A DNA stretch of 64,000 bases from Mesorhizobium mediterraneum (GTDB lineage: Bacteria > Pseudomonadota > Alphaproteobacteria > Rhizobiales > Rhizobiaceae): NCBI RefSeq assembly GCF_002284565.1, contig NZ_NPKI01000002.1, forward strand, positions 1-64,000. Direction: 5' to 3'. The position numbers and the translations under genes are program-made. Shown piece after piece: positions 53,717-61,121 of this stretch (position 1 is its first letter; the number at the start of each line of letters is the position of its first letter). The notes under the pieces are model-generated. The model worked only from the letters and a program-made list of their open reading frames with translations, was not told the origin of the DNA and searched no databases.

Positions 53717-53887
53717 ATGGCAGTGCGTATCAAATTGCCAGGCGGCACCCTGAAGATGAAAGTTTATCGCGAATTGCGGGTGCGCGAACGCGAGCGCCGC
53801 GTGCCGGTCATGAAGATAGGTTCGCTGTATTTTATCTGGTGGTCGAACAGCCAGCCTCACAATAAGCCGCAAGACAACCATCAATAG
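53717..53887 (+). CDS. Small basic protein, tandem paralogue 3 of 3
   Basis: A 56-residue protein starting MAVRIKLPGGTLKMKVYREL, nearly identical to paralogue 2 through the YFIWW segment, with a different tail. GGGAG precedes the ATG. The gene plus its promoter is a tandem duplication of the unit at 53290-53568. Confidence 0.68.
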   Translation: MAVRIKLPGGTLKMKVYRELRVRERERRVPVMKIGSLYFIWWSNSQPHNKPQDNHQ

Positions 53888-54052
53888 CTGTTGCGCAGAA
53901 AAATCATCGACCGACAAGACGCAGCCGCTCTCTACCTGCGATGGCGAAGTGTCTGCGCAGCCTCCTTGCCAGAGACCCTGTCGAGCCAACGAATTAGAGC
54001 GTGAATGCCTCACGATCACGCTTGCAAAGCGGAGGTGCTTGCCGCAAATGAT

Positions 54053-54074
54053 GGGCAGGTGGGCAGGTGGGCAG
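54053..54074. repeat. Short tandem repeat of GGGCAGGT
   Basis: Two full and one partial copy of an 8-base unit, just before the ribosome site of the next gene. No function is assigned. Confidence 0.6.
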
Positions 54075-54093
54075 ACGGTCGAGGAGTCGATCT

Positions 54094-54840
54094 ATGAGCA
54101 TCCGATCCCGTATGCACACCTTACTTCGCGCGAGTCCTCTCCGCTACTATTATCACCTCATCAAGGGGCAGATCGGCGGAGCCCCTCAGTCCGATGAAAG
54201 CGTAATTTTGTCCCGGATTGCCGGACAATGCCCCCGCACCTTCTTGGAATTTGGGTTCCATCCCACAGAATACAATTGCATCGGGCTTCGAGACTTTCAG
54301 GGCCTTCTGGTGGATGGGGACGCACAAACTGTTCGATTGGCTCGTTCCCTCCTTCCGAAACATATCGAAGCACGCCAGAGTTTCATCACTCTCGACAACA
54401 TCAACAACCTGGGGACGCACTTTCCGACGCTTGGGGTGTTATCGATAGATGTTGATGGAAACGACTACTGGTTTCTCAATGCTCTGTTGCCGGTGCGACC
54501 GACTGTCATCGCCGTCGAGTACAATGCCAGCTTTGGTCTTCACCCGATCACCGTGCCCTATGATCCGTCGTTCGATCGGAAGCAGAAGCACGACAGCGGC
54601 TGGTATCACGGCGCTTCGATCACCGCCCTGACGAAGCTCTGCAAGGATCAGGGATATAAGCCGGTCGCCGTTTCGGCCGCTGGCGGCAACGTCTTCTTCC
54701 TACCTCAATCATCAGACCTACCCGAATTAGAGCCTGCGCAAGCCTATCGCGAAAGCACTCTGCGCAATCGCTGGTCCGGCACGACGGCGAAGGACCAGTG
54801 GGAGCGCGTTAAGCACATGCCTTTTGTCGATGTGCCCTGA
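54094..54840 (+). CDS. FkbM-like SAM-dependent methyltransferase-type protein
   Basis: A 248-residue protein with a SAM-binding-like core: FLEFGFHPTEYN (motif I region), GLLVDGDAQTVRLARSLL (acidic second-strand region) and LSIDVDGNDYWFLNAL with VIAVEYNAS. The VDGNDYWFL pattern resembles FkbM-type methyltransferases that modify glycans. GAGGAG precedes the ATG. In a prophage such a gene could alter the host cell surface. It is a moron-type cargo gene, on the + strand beside - strand phage genes. Confidence 0.6.
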   Translation: MSIRSRMHTLLRASPLRYYYHLIKGQIGGAPQSDESVILSRIAGQCPRTFLEFGFHPTEYNCIGLRDFQGLLVDGDAQTVRLARSLLPKHIEARQSFITLDNINNLGTHFPTLGVLSIDVDGNDYWFLNALLPVRPTVIAVEYNASFGLHPITVPYDPSFDRKQKHDSGWYHGASITALTKLCKDQGYKPVAVSAAGGNVFFLPQSSDLPELEPAQAYRESTLRNRWSGTTAKDQWERVKHMPFVDVP

Positions 54841-55050
54841 GATCGAGACGAACAATGAACGGTGGCCCACCCCCTTCGCTTCACAATCCACGCGATTGAT
54901 CAGCAGCGACAAATTTCCATGCCGATCGCCATGAGCGTGGATGAGGGAGAGATGCGCGAGCATTTCAAAGAGGTTTGCAGCGAAATGCCGCACATGCATG
55001 TAGCGCTCTACGATGGCGCAGTGCTCATTGATGAGCGACAGCCAAACGCA

Positions 55051-55638
55051 TCATTTCACCAGTCGCGGCTCAGGCCGGACCAAAGCGTCGGCCGGGACGT
55101 CCGAACGCACGATCGAGCCGGCAGAAATTACCGCCCGGTCGCCTATCGTCACCCCTTTCATGATCATGGCGCTGTTACCGATCCAGACATCATCTCCAAT
55201 CGTGATCGGTGCTGAGCGGATGCCTGGGTCGACGCGCGGATGGCCTTCGCGAAAGATGGCCTGCATCTGCGCGAAACGCTTCTGCGGGTCCATCGGATGC
55301 GAGTTGGTATCGTGGATCGCTACCCCCCATGAGACGTGGACATGCTTGCCGATCTTGATTCCCACTGGGTCAGACGACCAAATCGTCGAGCCTGGGCCAA
55401 GATAGAACCAATCATCGATCTTGATCCGACCCTCGTGGGCGAAGACCTGCAAATGCCCGTCCAAATGGCTGTCGGACCCGATTGAGACCCGAGACCGGTC
55501 GCCGTGGATGTTGAAGATTTCCGCCCCGGCGCCAAACTTCGTGCGCGACCCGATGATGGCATTTTCCCTTGCAGCGCCGGTAGCGATCCATGACCAAAAG
55601 CGGCGGCGAAGAGCGAGGATGGCGGAGAAGATGCGCAT
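55051..55638 (-). CDS. Hexapeptide-repeat acyltransferase
   Basis: A 195-residue protein of the left-handed beta-helix transferase class. Hexapeptide repeats run from about residue 25 to 175, including SAPITIGDDVWIGNSAMIMKGVTIGDRAVISAGSIV. A likely catalytic His is in GVAIHDTNSHPMD. The family includes NodL, CysE and maltose O-acetyltransferases. With the neighbouring methyltransferase-like gene it may modify surface polysaccharide during lysogeny. Confidence 0.75.
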   Translation of the reverse strand: MRIFSAILALRRRFWSWIATGAARENAIIGSRTKFGAGAEIFNIHGDRSRVSIGSDSHLDGHLQVFAHEGRIKIDDWFYLGPGSTIWSSDPVGIKIGKHVHVSWGVAIHDTNSHPMDPQKRFAQMQAIFREGHPRVDPGIRSAPITIGDDVWIGNSAMIMKGVTIGDRAVISAGSIVRSDVPADALVRPEPRLVK

Positions 55639-55671
55639 TCGCGAACATCTGCCACACACCACCGTTTCAGT

Positions 55672-58404
55672 CTAGGCACCGAAAAGGCCCCGCCGCGCCA
55701 TCTGACGCAGGCACTCGGCGTCGTAGGTGGCGTGGCGCAGGGAGCCAGCGGCGTTCGGGTGCAGCTCGTCAGCCATGTAGAGTGTCGACGTGAGGTAGCC
55801 CATGCCGCTCTGGGAGATGTCGATGAACGGAATGCCAAGCGCGTGAGCTACCTCGCGCTCAGCCTTGAAGAACTGATCCATCGTGTTGCCCTGGCCGTTG
55901 ACGCGACCGACACGGTGGGTCGCGTGACCGGGACCGCCGCTGTAAGTTCCGATCATGACGATCTTGGCGTTCGGTGCCTGTGCCCGAATGGCGACGCATG
56001 CCGCCCACAGCGACCCGTAGTGGGTGGCGTAGGTCGTGTCGCCAAAGGCACCGAGAGGCGTCTCCTGCGCACCAAAGGCGTTCGGACCAGGCTCCAGGGT
56101 GACGAACTCCGTGTCGGCCGGAATGTCGACGATCTTGTTCGACATTCCGTAGCTAGGGTAGGCGGTAGTGCTCAGTCCCAGTGCCGAGCCACTGGCGCCG
56201 AGGTTGGTCAGGACCATGCCCGTCTGGCCTGCGAGCAGCGTCGCATAATAGGCGCCGATCGTGATGCTTGATCCCAAAGCTGCCCATTTAAGGCCAACCA
56301 GGGCTTCGCTGCCATCGTCGTAGGGATCGCCACCAATGTTGGACGGGTCTGCTAGGAGGCCGAGATACAAGGCGGCATTCGGGGTGACCGTGAGACCTGC
56401 GCTTTTCGACCAAGAAGAGGTGGACAGGTCCTCCGAGGAGAAGAAGGCATCCGTCCCGCCATTGATGCGGAATTCCGACCGCTGGATGTAGAGGCCGGAC
56501 ACACCATCGCCTACGTAAGGGTGCGTCCCAGTATCTTTGAAGATGCGGTGCTGCCAATTAGAGGAAGCCAATGCCGTTGCTGTCGCCTCGACCGTGCATT
56601 CAAACCAACCGTTGCCAAGAGCCAGAACGCTCGCCGCAGTGACCGCCGCGCCTCCCTGTGAGACAGTTCCGAGTTCCAGATCGAAGGTGCAGTCGATGGC
56701 CGCCGCGCTATTGGAAAACAGGTTGAGGCGTTTTCTCTCGGCCCTCTTGGCGATCACCTTCCAGACAATGAGGTCCCCGACGGCAACAGATTTCGCCTGC
56801 CAAGTCGAGGGACTTCCCGACACAGCCGGCTCAACGACCCTCGATGCCGTCATGCGGCCTCTGACGATCACGTCTAGGTCATCAACAATCGGAGACAGAG
56901 GGATTAGGACCGGTTCATACGGACTGGTCGTGGTAGTCACAGTCACGCTCTGCTTGGTGAAGGCAGCATTGGCTGGGTCGCTGCTCGGGAACAGGTTGGC
57001 CGTCAGGCCCTGTTTGCGCAGCACGATGCTTCGGATGTACATGCCGCTCACACCGTCAGCCGCGTATGGCAAGGCGCCGGCGGCGGACATGCGGGCCTGC
57101 ACATTGTTCGTGACGTTGGCGGCGACAAGAACGACGGCCTTGCACTCATACCAACCTCCGCCGAGATCTGCCATGGCTGTGCTGACCAAATTCGCTCCCG
57201 AACTACTGGAGACGAGACCTTCTTCGAGGTTGAAGTTGGCTGTGTAGGATGCTCCAGCCGCAGCGTGGATAAGCTGCAGGGCGCTTCGCTCTCCAGCCTT
57301 GGCAACGACAACGTGCTCGATCGTCTCGCCCGACACAAAAGAGTAGGATCGATAGACGGACGGGCTGACCGACCCGGCCGCCTCTACGAGCTTGGCGGTC
57401 GGAACGCTTAGGCCTTCGATCATCGCCAAGCTATCGATGTTCGAAAGCAGCGCGGACGTTGCCGCCCTGACGCCGGTGTCGGTCGCTGCCGGGCCGGCCG
57501 TCACATTGTAGAGGCCAAGAACGCCGGTCGAAACTTCGGTCCAGAAATATTCGCCAACTGCCGCATTTGTGCCGAGCACGACAGCGGCGGCCGCGCCTGC
57601 CAACCCCGCCGATGCCGCGAAATTGAAGCTCGGCGCCACTGTGTAGAAGCCCGGCGCTGTGACCAGGATCTGCGTCAGGGCGCCGCCGGCGACCACGAAC
57701 CGCCCGGCGGCACCCGAACCGGCGCCGCCGGTAAACGCCAGGTCGAAGGCACCATCAGTGCCGCCGGAGCCCGCCGCGATCGCACCGCTGCCGACGACGC
57801 CAAGGCCGATCGCCGCCGCGATCGTCGGAAAGATACCCTTGCCATACAAAGATGCGTCGCGCGCCGCCTGGGCGCTGGCCAGATTGGCCGCGGTAGTGAC
57901 GACATCGGCGGCGGTTTGTCCGGCATTGGCGGCGGAGGTGGACGCGCTGGCGGCTGCCTGGCCGGCACTGGCCTCAGTGGCATCCTTCAGCACCTGCGTT
58001 TCATCGCGCAGCGCTTCGACCTCATCGACAACGTCAGAAATGTCGGGCGGCACAAACGGGATAATCGCAATGGCATCGGTGCCCACGACCGGCTCGTCCG
58101 CCGTAAACTGGAACACCCGGTCGGAATTGGCTGACCCGACCTGCGTGTGAACCGTCGTTCCCTTCTGCAGGGTGCGGGCGGTGCGGGCGTCGGCGGCGCG
58201 GAACCATCCGCCTTCGCTCACCGTGTAGATGCCGTTCTGCGTCGGGTCGGCCTGGTCCTTGACCAGCACCCGGTCGCCGACCGCCGCCGGCACATCGTCG
58301 ATGGTCTGCAGGCCGTAGAGGATGACATTGACCGTGGTCGCCAGACGCACGGGTTCGCGTTCGCCGGTCAGAAGTCGAACGGCGGCAGTTGCAGGTCGGG
58401 CCAT
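55672..58404 (-). CDS. Phage tail fibre/spike with C-terminal SGNH hydrolase domain
   Basis: A 910-residue structural protein. The N-terminal 90 residues (VRLATTVNVILYGLQTIDDV... GIYTVSEGGWFR) are a tail-fibre anchoring-type domain; an Ala-rich helical stretch (about 125-195) and two repeated beta-sandwich modules with FTKQSVTV and SWSKSAGLTV follow. The last 200 residues form an SGNH esterase: catalytic Ser in ALGSSIT, Gly in NLGASGS, Asn in PGPNAFG, and Asp/His in DELHPNAAG, all present. Such spikes deacetylate or cut host polysaccharide during adsorption. It follows the virion protein genes as in T7 gene order. Confidence 0.82.
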   Translation of the reverse strand: MARPATAAVRLLTGEREPVRLATTVNVILYGLQTIDDVPAAVGDRVLVKDQADPTQNGIYTVSEGGWFRAADARTARTLQKGTTVHTQVGSANSDRVFQFTADEPVVGTDAIAIIPFVPPDISDVVDEVEALRDETQVLKDATEASAGQAAASASTSAANAGQTAADVVTTAANLASAQAARDASLYGKGIFPTIAAAIGLGVVGSGAIAAGSGGTDGAFDLAFTGGAGSGAAGRFVVAGGALTQILVTAPGFYTVAPSFNFAASAGLAGAAAAVVLGTNAAVGEYFWTEVSTGVLGLYNVTAGPAATDTGVRAATSALLSNIDSLAMIEGLSVPTAKLVEAAGSVSPSVYRSYSFVSGETIEHVVVAKAGERSALQLIHAAAGASYTANFNLEEGLVSSSSGANLVSTAMADLGGGWYECKAVVLVAANVTNNVQARMSAAGALPYAADGVSGMYIRSIVLRKQGLTANLFPSSDPANAAFTKQSVTVTTTTSPYEPVLIPLSPIVDDLDVIVRGRMTASRVVEPAVSGSPSTWQAKSVAVGDLIVWKVIAKRAERKRLNLFSNSAAAIDCTFDLELGTVSQGGAAVTAASVLALGNGWFECTVEATATALASSNWQHRIFKDTGTHPYVGDGVSGLYIQRSEFRINGGTDAFFSSEDLSTSSWSKSAGLTVTPNAALYLGLLADPSNIGGDPYDDGSEALVGLKWAALGSSITIGAYYATLLAGQTGMVLTNLGASGSALGLSTTAYPSYGMSNKIVDIPADTEFVTLEPGPNAFGAQETPLGAFGDTTYATHYGSLWAACVAIRAQAPNAKIVMIGTYSGGPGHATHRVGRVNGQGNTMDQFFKAEREVAHALGIPFIDISQSGMGYLTSTLYMADELHPNAAGSLRHATYDAECLRQMARRGLFGA

Positions 58405-58419
58405 CAGGCTTGCTCCATG

Positions 58420-58444
58420 AAAAAAGCCCCGCGAAAGCGAGGCT
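58420..58444 (-). terminator. Likely Rho-independent terminator (- strand)
   Basis: On the - strand AGCC-TCGC-TTTC-GCGG-GGCT folds with one mismatch and is followed by six T. It lies just upstream of the tail-fibre start, so it would end the VanZ-like transcript. Confidence 0.65.
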
Positions 58445-58562
58445 GGAAAGTGTTCTGAGATTTCGCCCACGGGACGTGCGGTCCATGGCGTATCGGGGGA
58501 AGGTTCCGGCCCTTGGGGCGCGGAAGAAACGCAGCTGGCCTAGCCGGGGTGTCCGCTGCGGC

Positions 58563-58913
58563 CTATGTCAATCCGCCAACGCGCCTCTTTGTCCAGCCTG
58601 CGATTGTCAGCCCGCACGCCATGCCGGCGCAGTCGGCAACCCAGTCGAGCACATCCATATCGCGCCCTATCAGTTGCGCGCCCTGAAGAACCTCGATCGC
58701 CGCGCCGGTCAAAGCGAGGAGAACAATCAGCCTTGTCTTGTGTTCCGGCCAGCCGAGGCTTCCCAAGGCCGCCAGCACGACGAAGGCGATGGCGTGGTTG
58801 AGCTTGTCGTCATGAAACGTGACCGCCATGCCGAGATCCGGCAGGAACCGCACCGGCAGAAGAGCAAGCAGGAGAACGCCGGTCAACGTGACCAGAAAAA
58901 CGATCCTTGCCAT
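58563..58913 (-). CDS. VanZ-like membrane protein
   Basis: A 116-residue protein with four hydrophobic segments and the VanZ-like motif DDKLNHAIAFVVLAALG, then EVLQGAQLIGRDMDVLDWVADCAG. VanZ homologues often lie in surface-polysaccharide contexts; the function is unknown. In this prophage it is probably cargo. Confidence 0.8.
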   Translation of the reverse strand: MARIVFLVTLTGVLLLALLPVRFLPDLGMAVTFHDDKLNHAIAFVVLAALGSLGWPEHKTRLIVLLALTGAAIEVLQGAQLIGRDMDVLDWVADCAGMACGLTIAGWTKRRVGGLT

Positions 58914-59115
58914 GATCGGAAAAGAGTCTACGCGTAACAAGATAGGTCAGTCCTTCATCTGAAAAGTCTGGCTCGCCTGACATGGTCCCGACAGGGAACT
59001 ACCAGCTCGCGCAACATCCGAGCCTGCGGCACGCCATAGGCTACCATCATGACCATAATCAGACCACCGGCCGGTGCGCGCACGATTGGCCGCGCTTGTC
59101 GGCGAGCCCAGTACA

Positions 59116-59585
59116 TCACTCTCGAACTTCCGGCAGAACCTTTTCGTCGAGGAATTTGAGACGGCTGCCCAACATTTCAGCGTAGCGGGATTCGCCGGCA
59201 CATTGACAGGGGTCAACTTCGCCACCGACTTCCCCTGCCGCGCGGCCTCAACCCATTCTTCCATGGCGCCGATATATCCGTCCAGCGCCTCATAGGGATT
59301 CTTGGCGTCGTCACAAGGTATATATGTTGGAGGCACATCGCCAACGATCACCCATATCCACTGAGCCACATCGGGTCTGCCGGGCACGATCTCGAACAAA
59401 AAAATGTAGATTATGCCATCGGCGCCGTATCCGAAGGATTCACCTTTGATGGCTGAAACCCAATCATAGAATTCAAGATATTTCCGGGCTTCCCGACGTG
59501 CAGCATCAAGCTCTTCATCGCCTGTGCTTTTGTCGGTCGACGGCAGGCGGGTGACGCTGCTTAGGTCTGGGATGGCAGTGTTCAT
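59116..59585 (-). pseudogene. Immunity-type gene with a single-base frameshift
   Basis: An open frame starts at 59585 (MNTAIPDLSS; TAGGAAA upstream) and codes for an acidic helical protein with QWIWVIVGDVPPTYI and KNPYEALDGYIGAMEEWVE. After LTPVNVPANP (near 59187) the reading switches: the continuation RYAEMLGSRLKFLDEKVLPEV lies in another frame and ends at 59116. A lost base in a CCC run explains this. Without correction the frame runs on to 58947 with unlikely sequence. It may be a second immunity gene beside the toxin; I do not recognise the family with certainty. Confidence 0.65.
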
Positions 59586-59733
59586 GTTATTTCCTAGGAT
59601 TTCCCAACGTTGCAAAGGTTCAGCTACGGTCAATGCAATGGACGCCCGAACAAGATTGCACCTTAGAGCCCACAGAATTTTCGGGGCAACATCTCAAACA
59701 ACTCGGTGATCATCTGCCACCCGGACCTTGTCG

Positions 59734-60351
59734 TTATCTAAGGTTGATACGAACGGGTGTTCCCGGTGGCAGGTCTTTAACTTGAACTATCAGTTGGCCC
59801 ATGAAGTGCCAATAGATCTCCAAGTCCGATAGTTCCAGATTTTCGATTTCGTCCTTGCCGTTCAGAAATAGTGGTTCTTTATAGCCTATGCATTGGTTAT
59901 ACGCAGGCTCGGCGCCGCCCGCGCCCCGCCAATCTGCGTACATGTTGGCGGCCAGCGCTGCCTCTTCGTCCTCCATAAGTTCGACTTCGTGGAAGGTCCG
60001 GATATTGGCAGGTATCTGAAGGGCCTGTCCCGTGCCCGGTTCGAACATCACGACACCTGGTTCCCCCTGCTCTAGCCGCCACGTATCGGTGGCGAATGCG
60101 GTCCCCTGCCAATCGTAACCAAAGCAGGTGATCCGCCCAGTGAATTTAGGGAAACCCAGGCAGACACGTTCATTCCAATCCGCCACCTCTGACGCACGAA
60201 TGATGCGGTACAGACCATGCTTGAACGAAGCACCGCCGAAACTGGAGAGCAACTCGCTCAATCCGTGGATTTTCGAATCCAACGGGAAATTGCCACTGTC
60301 GGTCGGTAACCTGCCGTCCATTGGAAAGTTTCGAATGAACCTCTCAAACAC
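59734..60351 (-). CDS. Immunity protein of the toxin module (GAD/Tdi1-like)
   Basis: A 205-residue cytoplasmic protein with a GTG start overlapping the toxin stop by one base. It shows GLSELLSSFGGASFKHGLYRI, a central strand region FGYDWQGTAFATDTWR, EPGTGQALQIPANIRTFHEVEL and a C-terminal LSDLEIYWHFMGQLIVQVKDLPPGTPVRI. This resembles DUF1851/Tdi1-type immunity proteins of polymorphic toxin systems. An internal ATG at 60321 is an alternative start. It should neutralise the adjacent nuclease domain. Confidence 0.72.
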   Translation of the reverse strand: MFERFIRNFPMDGRLPTDSGNFPLDSKIHGLSELLSSFGGASFKHGLYRIIRASEVADWNERVCLGFPKFTGRITCFGYDWQGTAFATDTWRLEQGEPGVVMFEPGTGQALQIPANIRTFHEVELMEDEEAALAANMYADWRGAGGAEPAYNQCIGYKEPLFLNGKDEIENLELSDLEIYWHFMGQLIVQVKDLPPGTPVRINLR

Positions 60352-61121
60352 TAGCGATCTCCAATCGTCACTTTGTTGATTCTCGTCCCGTAGGGGAGAT
60401 TCTTGATTTGGTTCTTTATCTGGGCGCCAATACTCCGATTCACGCTCAGATCTAGGCCGCTAAAGTTAGATAGTGTTTCTTGCCCATTTAATTGCAAATC
60501 AACTATATGATCGACGTCCTCGTTAGGCGCGACCTCGTTGCCAGCCTCAATATACCTGCGGCGAGCCGGTTTCGAATCCCGAACCGAGTGATGGTTTACA
60601 GAGGTCTCACGATCAGTCAGCCGCTGGGCTTTGAGGCTTGCTGCTTCTCGTTGCGCATCATTCCATTTTCGCATGTAGCGCATGCGCAAGTCATCACCAA
60701 CGGCGATGTGGCTGCCGCCGCCGGCGACGCCCTCGCCCTCCATTGTGAGCGGCTCTGGAACAGCCTCCGAAACCAGAGAATTTGTAGGTTCCGGGCTTGC
60801 GGCAGGATCAACATCGGCGGGCCGACCGGTGAGCCTTGCCACCACCTGGCTGCCAATTGCACCGAGCCCCTCGGCAAGGAGATTGCCGCCAGCGCCCCAA
60901 AGCGCGCCGTTGGCAATCCCCCACGGAACGTTCTCGCCTGTGTTGAAGGCGTATGCCCCGCCATAAGCGCCACCCGCCACGCCCCCTACGCCGGTTCGGG
61001 CGGCAATGCCGGTCAAGCCGGTCTCCGCCGCCGCGCCGATGCCTGCCGGCCTAGCAAACCGATTGCGCCCTTTACCAGGCCATATCCGCTCAAGCCGGCG
61101 CCGAAGGCCTCGGCTGCCCAA
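60351..61121 (-). CDS. C-terminal toxin part of the virion protein (HNH-like nuclease)
   Basis: An open frame in a different phase from the 61013-62962 gene. From about 61055 downward it reads ARPAGIGAAAETGLTGIAARTGVGG, a natural continuation of that protein. It passes through a glycine-rich and helical section and ends with a polymorphic-toxin-like domain: RRRYIEAGNEVAPNEDVDHIVDLQLNGQE, then GLDLSVNRSIGAQIKNQIKNLPYGTRINKVTI. The Asp-His pair and N...SVNRS pattern fit an HNH-type nuclease. One extra base near 61055 would join the frames. The region below 60620 is visibly richer in A/T than the phage genes, a sign of separate acquisition. Confidence 0.65.
   Translation of the reverse strand: MGSRGLRRRLERIWPGKGRNRFARPAGIGAAAETGLTGIAARTGVGGVAGGAYGGAYAFNTGENVPWGIANGALWGAGGNLLAEGLGAIGSQVVARLTGRPADVDPAASPEPTNSLVSEAVPEPLTMEGEGVAGGGSHIAVGDDLRMRYMRKWNDAQREAASLKAQRLTDRETSVNHHSVRDSKPARRRYIEAGNEVAPNEDVDHIVDLQLNGQETLSNFSGLDLSVNRSIGAQIKNQIKNLPYGTRINKVTIGDR

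Noticed and set aside
54862..55215. A 117-codon + strand frame after the methyltransferase-like gene
   Set aside because: The first 60 residues look protein-like, but it starts with GTG without a ribosome site and its second half is antisense to the acyltransferase. A truncated small phage gene cannot be excluded.
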